A stretch of 19,224 nt of DNA from CAZYYO01 sp964650965. GTDB taxonomy: Bacteria; Bacillota; Clostridia; Lachnospirales; Lachnospiraceae. Shown piece by piece: positions 8,205-15,675 of the stretch. The notes below the pieces were generated by a model, which saw nothing but the letters and a program-made list of their open reading frames with translations, was not told where the DNA came from and made no database searches. How positions within the stretch are numbered: position 1 is the stretch's first letter; every line of letters begins with the position of its first letter. The DNA lies in NCBI GenBank assembly GCA_964650965.1, contig CAZYYO010000047.1, forward strand, positions 1 to 19,224, in the 5' to 3' direction. Made by a program: the position numbers and the translations under genes.

Positions 8205-9224
8205 ATGAAGATTGGACTTTTGGCATTTCAGAATGCCAATAACAACGGAGCAATGTTTCAATTATTTGCACTGCAGTACGTCTTGGAAAGTGCCGGGGCA
8301 GATGTCTCTGTATTGAATTATGATTCTTCTCAAATGCAGCTTTTAGAATATCTCCTGCCGAACTACCGTGCTTTCAGGGACAAGTATCTACATCTCACTG
8401 AAGCCACCGACAATTTTTTAAGCATAGACTTTTCGGCATATGATGCAATTATTGTTGGAAGTGACCAGGTTTGGAATCCACAATTGATTCATAATGATAA
8501 TTCCTACTTTCTCCCTTTCAAGAATGAAACAACTAAAAAAATAGCATATGCAGCCAGCAGCGGACTTGATGATCAAATCAAATATGATCTCGATATTTTA
8601 TGTCGAAGGTACCTGAGTGATTTCGACAAAATCTCCATGCGAGAATCGTCTCTAGTACCGTTTGTACAACAATACACTACCGTTCCAGTTCATACCTGCG
8701 TTGATCCTACACTACTATTGACAAGTTCTGAGTACGACAATATTTTTGCTACCGAACCTCCCCTTTTAAATATTGACTACATTTTACTGTTCTATATTCT
8801 CCCGGATCCTCGATTATGGGATTTTGTAAATATGCTTTCTCTGTCTACCAACAAGAAAATTGTCGCCATCACTTATCAGGAAAGCGATTTTTGCTTTGTG
8901 AATAATACGATTGTGGAGAGAAGTATATCGCCTGAAAAATGGCTGAATTATATCAAGCATGCCAGTCTTGTGATTACAGACTCTTTTCATGGTATAATGT
9001 TTTCTATGATTTTCAGACGTCCCTTTTATGTTTATACCTATAAAAGTCCTTCTGCAATACGCATTATGGATATTCTGAGAAAATATAATCTATTGGATCG
9101 AAGACTTTCTTCGTTACATACAGTCCTAGACACCCAATTTAACATTGACTATTCTTCGTTAAACGACACACTGGAAAAGGAAAGGGATCTTTCCCTTTCC
9201 TTCCTGTTAGACGTGTTCAACTGA
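8205..9224 (+). CDS. Polysaccharide pyruvyl transferase family protein
   Basis: 339 residues. The family (PS_pyruv_trans, CsaB/WcaK type) transfers pyruvate from phosphoenolpyruvate to sugar hydroxyls to make a ketal, adding negative charge to glycans. Visible family features are an N-terminal strand and turn with NNNGAMFQLFAL (12-23), GSDQVWN at 85-91, IAYAAS at 113-118, MRESS at 145-149, CVDPTLLL at 165-172 and the signature TDSFHGIMFSM at 258-268. GGAGG lies seven bases before ATG 8205, inside the end of the FrhB-like gene, so the two are tightly coupled. FrhB-like and pyruvyl transferase genes often occur side by side in surface-polysaccharide loci. The last 18 bp overlap the convergent methyltransferase gene. 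Confidence 0.88.
   Translation: MKIGLLAFQNANNNGAMFQLFALQYVLESAGADVSVLNYDSSQMQLLEYLLPNYRAFRDKYLHLTEATDNFLSIDFSAYDAIIVGSDQVWNPQLIHNDNSYFLPFKNETTKKIAYAASSGLDDQIKYDLDILCRRYLSDFDKISMRESSLVPFVQQYTTVPVHTCVDPTLLLTSSEYDNIFATEPPLLNIDYILLFYILPDPRLWDFVNMLSLSTNKKIVAITYQESDFCFVNNTIVERSISPEKWLNYIKHASLVITDSFHGIMFSMIFRRPFYVYTYKSPSAIRIMDILRKYNLLDRRLSSLHTVLDTQFNIDYSSLNDTLEKERDLSLSFLLDVFN
9177..9202. terminator. Perfect 11-bp hairpin at the convergent gene junction
   Basis: AAGGAAAGGGA and TCCCTTTCCTT pair perfectly around a TCTT loop. The hairpin lies inside the 3' coding end of the pyruvyl transferase gene and just downstream of the convergent methyltransferase gene's stop. No clear U tract follows on either strand, so it is not a classical intrinsic terminator. 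It could slow polymerase or protect mRNA 3' ends for both transcripts. The purine/pyrimidine bias may also be incidental to coding. Confidence 0.35.
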
Positions 9225-10691
9225 TACATTTTGTGCAACAACCATGAACTGATACACTTTAAAATATTGCTCGTCGGCGACTCCCGGAATAGCTAATACC
9301 TGGTTCATCATTTCCTCTTCTTCCGGGCTCAGATAACCATGTGCATCCGTTCCGCTAATACTCACTATTTCATATCCATTATTACAGAACATTTTCAAAA
9401 TTTCTTTGTATGTAAAAAAATGAATATGGGTTTGATCCAGTAACCCAGAGCTTGTATATGTGAAATCTCCCTGGAGTATTTTTGCAATCACATATCTATT
9501 CATAAGATTCGGAATACTTGAAATAATTTTCCCATTCCTGGATAAATATGGTTTCAATCGCAAAATCAATCTTTCAGGGTCTCTAAGGTGCTCTAACACA
9601 TCTCCAAATATAACATAATCTATGCTTTCCAAAGCATATGGGAAATCATATTGCTCTACATCGGTTGCAACAATGTGCACCATATTACTGCTCAACTCTG
9701 CAACCTCTTTCATTAATTCAATACCCTCTAACTTTGCATTTGGATATTGATATTTAATATTCAAAAGAGTGCTTCCTGCACCACATCCCACCTCTAATAC
9801 CGTAAATTCATCAAACTGATTTTGCCGGATTTCTTCTATCAAGTCTATTCGCGGATTAATATAATAGCTCCAGCTGTGTCCGTACTTTTTCTTTATAATT
9901 TCTTCTTCCGCTTCCGAAAAACTCTTTCGATAGTCTTCTTCACTATACGCAAAACAATTATGACACAATACTAATTTCCAATGATGTTTCAAAAGTTGAA
10001 TTTGTATATCTCCTAACAAATAATCAACACTATCACAATTGGCATCCACAACAACGCAATCCCATATGGAATGCTTCAGCATAACCGTTCCACAGCCAAT
10101 CCAGGTTCTGTATTCATATGCATTTTCATCATATATGACTTCTTTTTCTACCATATGATAGAACTTTTCCCAACTGCTTTGTGCGCACTGAACCGGCATA
10201 TCTGTATCTGTCCAGTTCAACATTGGAGAAGCTGCTGCAATATCATCCCTTTCATAAAGGCTCATATGAAGGAGCAATTCACTGTTATCCACCAGCTTCA
10301 CGTCATCACCTAACAGTAATATATCCTTGCTTTTATCAACTTCATTCATCTTTTGCGCCAGACTGCTTGCCGCTTCATGTCTATGATACTTGATAATCTC
10401 AATCCCCATAGAACCTGATTCAAGATATTGATATATCAAATGTGCCTGTTTCGGATTTGTGTCAACCAAGGAATCTGCCAGTAGTTTGTACAACTCTTTC
10501 GATTTATTATTCATTAATAGTCCTGCTTGCACACAGGTCCGTACCGCCGTCATATTATCAAGCGCCAGGTATATTTGCGCACGCATCATCCAATATTCTT
10601 CACTATTCTCTCCAGATTTGTGCAAATCAGATGCAACCTCAATTGCCTTCTTCCATTCCTTATTTTCCACGAGCAATCTTAAATATTCCAT
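9207..10691 (-). CDS. TPR / partial GT2 / SAM-methyltransferase fusion protein
   Basis: 494 residues in three parts. Residues 1-95 are TPR-like helical pairs (LVENKEWKKAIEVA, YLALDNMTAVRTCVQAG). Residues 96-255 look like the second half of a GT2 (GT-A) glycosyltransferase: DILLLGDDVKLVD with GDD at 128-130, IAAASPMLNW, and WIGCGTVMLKHSIW followed by a GD-containing helix. The usual first strands of a GT2 domain, which hold the nucleotide base, are missing. Residues 295-420 are a class I methyltransferase with motif I VLEVGCGAG (298-306), IEL, and GDVLEHLRDPE (363-373). The GT part may have lost activity or serve acceptor binding. The methyltransferase probably O- or N-methylates a glycan sugar. 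AGGA precedes ATG 10691. It is the last gene of the leftward operon. Confidence 0.75.
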   Translation of the reverse strand: MEYLRLLVENKEWKKAIEVASDLHKSGENSEEYWMMRAQIYLALDNMTAVRTCVQAGLLMNNKSKELYKLLADSLVDTNPKQAHLIYQYLESGSMGIEIIKYHRHEAASSLAQKMNEVDKSKDILLLGDDVKLVDNSELLLHMSLYERDDIAAASPMLNWTDTDMPVQCAQSSWEKFYHMVEKEVIYDENAYEYRTWIGCGTVMLKHSIWDCVVVDANCDSVDYLLGDIQIQLLKHHWKLVLCHNCFAYSEEDYRKSFSEAEEEIIKKKYGHSWSYYINPRIDLIEEIRQNQFDEFTVLEVGCGAGSTLLNIKYQYPNAKLEGIELMKEVAELSSNMVHIVATDVEQYDFPYALESIDYVIFGDVLEHLRDPERLILRLKPYLSRNGKIISSIPNLMNRYVIAKILQGDFTYTSSGLLDQTHIHFFTYKEILKMFCNNGYEIVSISGTDAHGYLSPEEEEMMNQVLAIPGVADEQYFKVYQFMVVAQNVSVEHV

Positions 10692-10722
10692 TTTCTTTTT
10701 CCTTTTTCATTGCAATCATGTT

Positions 10723-11865
10723 TTATAAATACTGTATCAGCTTTTCAAGCAGAACATCATATGAAAATATTTTCTTTGCCTGTTCATATCCACTGGCGGC
10801 TATTTTTTCACGTTGTGTATCATGAGTCAGATAGAACGCTATCTTGGCCATCATATCCTCTTGACCCTCATACCACACCAGGTCTTTACCGCTCACAAAA
10901 TATTCCGGTAATTCCAATTGATAATTGGTCAATGCAAAACCGCCTGCACCAAGAATATCCATAACTCTAAGTGGAATTCCAGACTGAATGGAACGAAGTG
11001 TGATATTGAGGTTAATTTTGCTGGTAGCAAAAATCACAGGCATTTCCTGCTCATAATCTGCATATCCACAATACTTCGCCAAAATCCCCTCTGGCTTCAC
11101 TGGTGCATATAAATCCAATGGGTGCTCCCCTGATATTTTTTCAAGAAGCCTCCTTCTTTCCACAACGGTTGCCTTCTTACGTATCATATCGCAAAAAATC
11201 TCATCTCTGCAATTATCATATAGTGGTCCTAAATCCACCTGTGCATATCTTGCTAATTCATCGCACTTTGCTGTGTTAAACACCTCTCCAATAATATCAT
11301 ATCCATAGATTTGCAGCTGTGCCTCAATGGTTCCATCAATAAATCCCCGAAGTTCCTCTGGCAAACCACGGATTTGATCAAAAAAATTATTATCATCATT
11401 ATACAGCGAACCAACAAAAGAAATATCGTGCTGATACCCCGTCGGTCTTTGTTTTGTGATTGCATCATACTTTCTGACATTTACCGGCAATGGCATATAA
11501 TGGACAGTATCAATTCCCTTGCCAAGATAACGCTCTACCATCCTACGGTCAAATACAAAAACACAATTACATGGATTTTGTAATGTTTCAGATTCCAATG
11601 TCCAGTGAGGCATGTCGTATACCCAGGAAATATATGGTACACACATCTCCATAGCAACTCTTGATATTACCGGAAAGTAATCAAATGTAAATATAAAATC
11701 GTATCCCGACTTTAACTGGCATACAAGCGCTTCCACAAATTTTTCATCATAATCATAATTAGATATTTTACCAGCAATCACATCCACCTGCCAGCCCTGA
11801 TGATTCATTGCATCCAGACACCCTTGATATGAATTCTCATTCCAGGTATAGTACAATACTTTCAT
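10723..11865 (-). CDS. CgeB-family glycosyltransferase no. 2
   Basis: 380 residues. The N half begins MKVLYYTWNENSYQG and contains YISWVYDMP (78-86). The linker has HDISFVGSLY. The C half starts at SKINLN (282) and runs through SGIPLRVMDILGAGGF to a helical end. I chose ATG 11865 because GGAG lies six bases upstream and because the paralogues start at the same strand. A longer in-frame version from 11934 would run into the upstream gene. The gap to that gene's stop is 19 nt. It lies between CgeB no. 3 and the fusion methyltransferase gene in a five-gene leftward operon. The specificity is unknown. Confidence 0.85.
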   Translation of the reverse strand: MKVLYYTWNENSYQGCLDAMNHQGWQVDVIAGKISNYDYDEKFVEALVCQLKSGYDFIFTFDYFPVISRVAMEMCVPYISWVYDMPHWTLESETLQNPCNCVFVFDRRMVERYLGKGIDTVHYMPLPVNVRKYDAITKQRPTGYQHDISFVGSLYNDDNNFFDQIRGLPEELRGFIDGTIEAQLQIYGYDIIGEVFNTAKCDELARYAQVDLGPLYDNCRDEIFCDMIRKKATVVERRRLLEKISGEHPLDLYAPVKPEGILAKYCGYADYEQEMPVIFATSKINLNITLRSIQSGIPLRVMDILGAGGFALTNYQLELPEYFVSGKDLVWYEGQEDMMAKIAFYLTHDTQREKIAASGYEQAKKIFSYDVLLEKLIQYL

Positions 11866-11884
11866 TTTTTCTCCAATTCCAAGC

Positions 11885-13030
11885 CTACTTACTTCCCAAC
11901 ACCCCTGTAAATATCTCTCTAATTGCAACTTCAAAGGAATACCTGCTTCTCACCTTTTGGTACCCATTCTTAGCAATCTGGCATCGTTGTTCATCATGCT
12001 TCATATAATATTCTACCAGCATATACAGCTCTTCCAGATTATGGTACACAATCAACTCTTTTCCCGGGGTAAAGTATTGTTCTAATTCACTTTGATAATT
12101 GGTAATCAGGAATCCTCCAGATGCCAATATGTCAAATACTCTTAGAGGAATTCCGGAATAAATCGTTTTCAGTGAAATATTTAAGTTGATTTTTGAAGAA
12201 GAAAATACCTGTGGCATCTCCTGATAATAACCAATTGCCGGATGAACATGCAATCCATTTGCATTGTTTTGTTCGTCTCCTGTAAACCAGTCAACCTGAT
12301 AATGATTCCCTAACAGTGTAAGTGCTGACAGCCGTTCTCTTCTTGTAATTTCCCTGGCAAGAAGGAATTCCAATTCTCGCTTCTCAATATGCACTTCGCC
12401 CTGTGATGCTTTCTCATACTGTTGGTTAAGACGTTCTAACAGTGATGTGTCAATCAATTCCGGTAGTATATATGCGCCATTTAACTTTGATTGTGCTGCA
12501 AGTATTCCCTCCAGATAACCTCTGTCCTTCGCTGACAATGGTGACATGTAATGGGCATATTCTGTTTGATAGGAATTCCCCACCATGGAAATATCATATT
12601 TATATTCTTTTATCTTATCATCAAAAAAAGAGGAAGTGTCGCCTGCCAGAATATGATATTGCATAGGATATCCATCTCTGTTCATTGCATCAACGAACCC
12701 ACGATCAAAGGAAAAACAATAATTACAGTTCTCCTTCAATGGTTCTAACTTACGAATATGCATTGGAGAATCATACACCCATGAGATATATGGTATATCA
12801 TGTTTCTTACATATCAATGTAATTAATGGATTATAATTAATGGAAAAGACTGCATCAAATCTTCTATCTTGAACTTTTTTCTCTAATGCCGCGAGAAATT
12901 CTTCATCTTCCTCCCAATTCACCAATGGATAAAAGAACGTTTCATACTCTATTTTATTTTTTTCTAATCCTTCTGCAATCCCCTTGTACATATAGGAATT
13001 CCAGGTCCACCACAGTATGCTTCTACTCAT
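11885..13030 (-). CDS. CgeB-family glycosyltransferase no. 3
   Basis: 381 residues with the CgeB-type two-domain layout: start MSRSILWWTWNSYMYKG, YISWVYDSP at 81-89, YDISMVGNSY in the linker, then SKINLN at 279 with SGIPLRVFDILASGGF. The start is less certain than for its neighbours. ATG 13030 aligns with the paralogues' starts and is seven bases after the GT2 gene's stop, with a GGGG stretch 10 bases upstream. An in-frame ATG at 13081 has GGA five bases upstream but would overlap the GT2 gene by 44 bp and add 17 residues with no counterpart in the paralogues. Its motifs are closest to CgeB no. 2, which suggests a local tandem duplication. Confidence 0.83.
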   Translation of the reverse strand: MSRSILWWTWNSYMYKGIAEGLEKNKIEYETFFYPLVNWEEDEEFLAALEKKVQDRRFDAVFSINYNPLITLICKKHDIPYISWVYDSPMHIRKLEPLKENCNYCFSFDRGFVDAMNRDGYPMQYHILAGDTSSFFDDKIKEYKYDISMVGNSYQTEYAHYMSPLSAKDRGYLEGILAAQSKLNGAYILPELIDTSLLERLNQQYEKASQGEVHIEKRELEFLLAREITRRERLSALTLLGNHYQVDWFTGDEQNNANGLHVHPAIGYYQEMPQVFSSSKINLNISLKTIYSGIPLRVFDILASGGFLITNYQSELEQYFTPGKELIVYHNLEELYMLVEYYMKHDEQRCQIAKNGYQKVRSRYSFEVAIREIFTGVLGSK

Positions 13031-13037
13031 ATTCGGA

Positions 13038-13688
13038 TTACCCCAGATACTCTTGTTGAAATATTCTTCGGTATTGATCATAATGTTCCAAATTCAAAAA
13101 GCCGTCATCGTGAATTACCCATGGCAAACTCATATCCGGAACGATCACCTTATAGCCTGCACGAATCATCTCCTGAGATTGGGACAGATCATAGAAATCC
13201 CAACCCGTGAATAAATCCTCTCTCCATACCACATCATATTGCGTTGCCATAAATAACCCGTCTATGCCTTGCACCCTGGTATATGGTTTATCAGATATTC
13301 CCATTTCGCACACCCCGGATTGAATCACATTGCTTGTATAAATCTTCCCTACCCGCTCTCCATACCAGGGAACGATAACCTCCGGAAATTGCTTCGAGCC
13401 AACCATTCCAATCATTCCAATGCTTGTATCCTGAAACAACTCCAATAATTCATATAACATATTCTGATGAATTACAAATACATCCTGATGTATATAAATC
13501 TTATATTTCGCATCCGTTCTGCTCATGCCCTCATTGTAGCCAGCCGCCATGGATTTGGCACCATAGATCCACTGGATATCTATACTGTATCCCTCCGGTA
13601 CCTGGAGCTTTTTGAGATAGAATTCACATTCCTCCCTATACCTCTCGTCATTGGTGCATATGATAAAACATATTCGGTAATTATTCAT
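13038..13688 (-). CDS. Small GT2-like glycosyltransferase
   Basis: 216 residues. The N-terminal strand YRICFIICTNDERY is followed by a helix, then GAKSMAAGYNEGM (43-55) and KYKIYIHQDVFV (62-72). This is the arrangement of the short GT2-like family (Glyco_tranf_2_5 type), where HQDV stands at the DxD position and binds the metal and nucleotide sugar. The middle has IGMIGMVGSKQFP and a VQGIDGLFMATQYDVVWRED segment, followed by WDFYDLSQSQEMIRAGY, the typical acceptor-loop region with a conserved D. It is the second gene of the leftward operon. Its ATG overlaps the end of the TPR gene by 8 bp, with GGAG ten bases upstream, so translation is likely coupled. It probably adds one sugar in the glycan assembly. 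Confidence 0.8.
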   Translation of the reverse strand: MNNYRICFIICTNDERYREECEFYLKKLQVPEGYSIDIQWIYGAKSMAAGYNEGMSRTDAKYKIYIHQDVFVIHQNMLYELLELFQDTSIGMIGMVGSKQFPEVIVPWYGERVGKIYTSNVIQSGVCEMGISDKPYTRVQGIDGLFMATQYDVVWREDLFTGWDFYDLSQSQEMIRAGYKVIVPDMSLPWVIHDDGFLNLEHYDQYRRIFQQEYLG

Positions 13689-14364
13689 TCAACAGTAACT
13701 CCAATTTTCTTTTCTTCTCTACTATATCCGGTGATGGATTGTTTATTTGTTCCAATTTTTCCAGTGCAAGCCGTCTTCTCCCTGCAAGTTCGTAAACATT
13801 CGCAATCATAGATAGAACCACCTCATTTTGAGGTGCAATTTGCTCTGCCTCCAACAGTAAATGCAGCGCTGACACATATTCTTTCTTCTCTATATAGTTA
13901 ATGGCAAGTGTAAGTAATGTCCTCACAGAATCTAGGGAGAATCGATTAATCAAAAACTGCACACATTTTAGCGAAAGCTCTCTTTCGTCAATATACTTGA
14001 TCAGCTGGTGTTCATCAAAATCCGTATTGCCAAATTCAAATCTCCAGCATATAAATTTGAACTCATTTTCCATGTCTGTCAATTCTTTCAACGACTTATA
14101 TCTATCAAATATCGTTGGAAAAATATGTTCCATGCACTCTGCCCGGTAGATCATATAGCTTAATCGCACATATTCAATCTCTGCTATATACCTTGTATAC
14201 TCTTCCGTTTTCTCAATGCTCTCAAGAAGCCTGCCAATCTGTTCATACCTTTCCTCTTTCAGAGATTCATCGATAGCTTCAACGTACTCAGGTATCCGTT
14301 TCCTGCAATATTGCTTCCATTGTGCATATTCCAAAAACTCTTCTCGCATTCCCAATTCTGTCAT
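13681..14364 (-). CDS. TPR-like helical protein, first gene of leftward operon
   Basis: 227 residues, almost entirely helical and charged, with no signal peptide or membrane segment. The C-terminal part (about 145-210) reads as two TPR repeats: RTLLTLAINYIEKKEYVSAL followed by LLEAEQIAP, then VLSMIANVYELAGRRRLALE. The N-terminal 140 residues are helical and not recognised. AGGA is seven bases before ATG 14364. Like the TPR gene at 3929-4384, it heads a run of glycosyltransferase genes, so it may be a docking protein for the assembly enzymes or for flagellin. That role is inferred from gene order only. Confidence 0.7.
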   Translation of the reverse strand: MTELGMREEFLEYAQWKQYCRKRIPEYVEAIDESLKEERYEQIGRLLESIEKTEEYTRYIAEIEYVRLSYMIYRAECMEHIFPTIFDRYKSLKELTDMENEFKFICWRFEFGNTDFDEHQLIKYIDERELSLKCVQFLINRFSLDSVRTLLTLAINYIEKKEYVSALHLLLEAEQIAPQNEVVLSMIANVYELAGRRRLALEKLEQINNPSPDIVEKKRKLELLLNE

Positions 14365-14390
14365 TATATTTTCCTCGCATTCTTAGATTC

Positions 14391-14418
14391 ATTATACTAC
14401 ATATTTATCTATTGAAAA
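14391..14418 (-). promoter_or_regulatory. Promoter of the leftward TPR-GT2-CgeB operon
   Basis: On the minus strand a perfect TATAAT (14396-14391) lies 16 nt after TTTTCA (14418-14413), a moderate -35 match. Transcription would begin near 14384, about 20 nt before the ATG at 14364, so the leader is very short. Confidence 0.5.
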
Positions 14419-14435
14419 AATATAAATTAATCTAT

Positions 14436-14464
14436 TTGTGATTCCTTATCTCCTACGTTATAAT
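14436..14464 (+). promoter_or_regulatory. Promoter of the rightward triple-CgeB operon
   Basis: TTGTGA (14436-14441), 17 nt, then a perfect TATAAT (14459-14464). Transcription would start near 14471, giving a leader of about 23 nt with AGGAG before the ATG at 14494. The two divergent promoters are about 20 bp apart at their -35 boxes, so a single regulator could control both operons. Confidence 0.6.
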
Positions 14465-14493
14465 AGGAATATACGATTAGGAGAAGTTACGAT

Positions 14494-15675
14494 ATGGATT
14501 TTTTAGTTGTTCGTGTTTTTGGGGGTTTTGACGACCTGATATGGGGACTATATGAATTACAATTCAATGTTACAATATATGATTGTGCACCTGTAGATCC
14601 TGTAAAGCACAATGCCGAGATAATTGAGCCTCTGGCTGATTATTTATCAAATGTACAATTCGATGGTATCTTCTCGGCTCTATTTATTCCGGAAGTTGCC
14701 CTTGTTTGCCAGGATTACCGCATTCCTTATATATCATGGGTATATGATTCGCCCTCTGTATCACTGTTTCATCAGGCAATCTACTCTCCCTACAATCATG
14801 TGTTTATTTTCGACCGCAGTGAGTATAACACCATAAAGGCACTGCATGTCCCTCATGTATATCATCTCCCACTGGGTGTGAACACCACCAAGTTTGGTGC
14901 GTTAGAGATTTCTTCCTCTGATGAAACGAACTATTCACATGATGTTTCCTTCGTGGGTCAGCTGTATATGAATAATATGTACAATATGGCTATCCATGCC
15001 CTGCCCGAGAAATATCAGCTGGAGTTAAAATCCTATCTGCTGTCTCATTTATGTACCTGGAATTGTGCCAAGTCCTGGCCTGTTCTTTCAGAAGAACTCA
15101 CTTCATTTCTAATAAATAATTATAATGCAACCAATGCTAACACCTATGAATTGCCCGGCAATCTGTTCCTGGGCAATCTGTTTCTATCCAGGAAGCTGGC
15201 TGAAATGGATCGTATCACCGTCTTGAATACTCTATCTGAACATTTCACTGTGGACTTATATTCCACCGACCAAAGCCCGTTGTTAAATACAAATAATATT
15301 GTTCTACATGAACCTATTGACTATGACTCTATTATGCCCAAAGTATTCTATCTGAGCAAAATTAATTTAAATATTACCCTGCCTTCCATAGAAACCGGAG
15401 TTCCACTAAGGGTATTTGATATTATGGGATGTGGCGGTTTTGTACTCACCAACTACCAGGATGAGTTGAATGATCTTTTTGTAATCGGACATGACATAGA
15501 AGTATTTCATGATTTACCGGAATTAATAGAAAAGACCAGCTATTACCTGACCCATGAAGAAGAACGTCTGAGAATTGCCATGAACGGCTATCAGAAGGTG
15601 CGTAAGTTCTACACCACAAAGCACCGTGTGAATTCTATCGTTGAAACCGTCTATGGAACGGAGGTCTTAAAATGA
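14494..15675 (+). CDS. CgeB-family glycosyltransferase no. 4
   Basis: 393 residues, the longest of the six paralogues. The N half begins MDFLVVRVFGGFDDLIWGL and has YISWVYDSP at 79-87 and YNHVFIFDRSEYN. The linker has HDVSFVGQLY. The C half starts at SKINLN (288) with TGVPLRVFDIMGCGGF and a helical tail. AGGAG lies ten bases before ATG 14494. The stop overlaps the next start by four bases (ATGA), the standard sign of coupled translation. First gene of a three-gene rightward operon made only of CgeB-type enzymes. Confidence 0.87.
   Translation: MDFLVVRVFGGFDDLIWGLYELQFNVTIYDCAPVDPVKHNAEIIEPLADYLSNVQFDGIFSALFIPEVALVCQDYRIPYISWVYDSPSVSLFHQAIYSPYNHVFIFDRSEYNTIKALHVPHVYHLPLGVNTTKFGALEISSSDETNYSHDVSFVGQLYMNNMYNMAIHALPEKYQLELKSYLLSHLCTWNCAKSWPVLSEELTSFLINNYNATNANTYELPGNLFLGNLFLSRKLAEMDRITVLNTLSEHFTVDLYSTDQSPLLNTNNIVLHEPIDYDSIMPKVFYLSKINLNITLPSIETGVPLRVFDIMGCGGFVLTNYQDELNDLFVIGHDIEVFHDLPELIEKTSYYLTHEEERLRIAMNGYQKVRKFYTTKHRVNSIVETVYGTEVLK

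Noticed and set aside
5656..9224. Reading the FrhB-like gene as part of an F420 or hydrogenase energy pathway
   Set aside because: There are no hydrogenase or formate dehydrogenase partners nearby, and it is coupled to a pyruvyl transferase. That is a surface-glycan context.
11866..11934. Longer CgeB no. 2 from an ATG at 11934
   Set aside because: It would overlap the upstream CgeB gene by 50 bp. ATG 11865 has GGAG and aligns with the paralogues.
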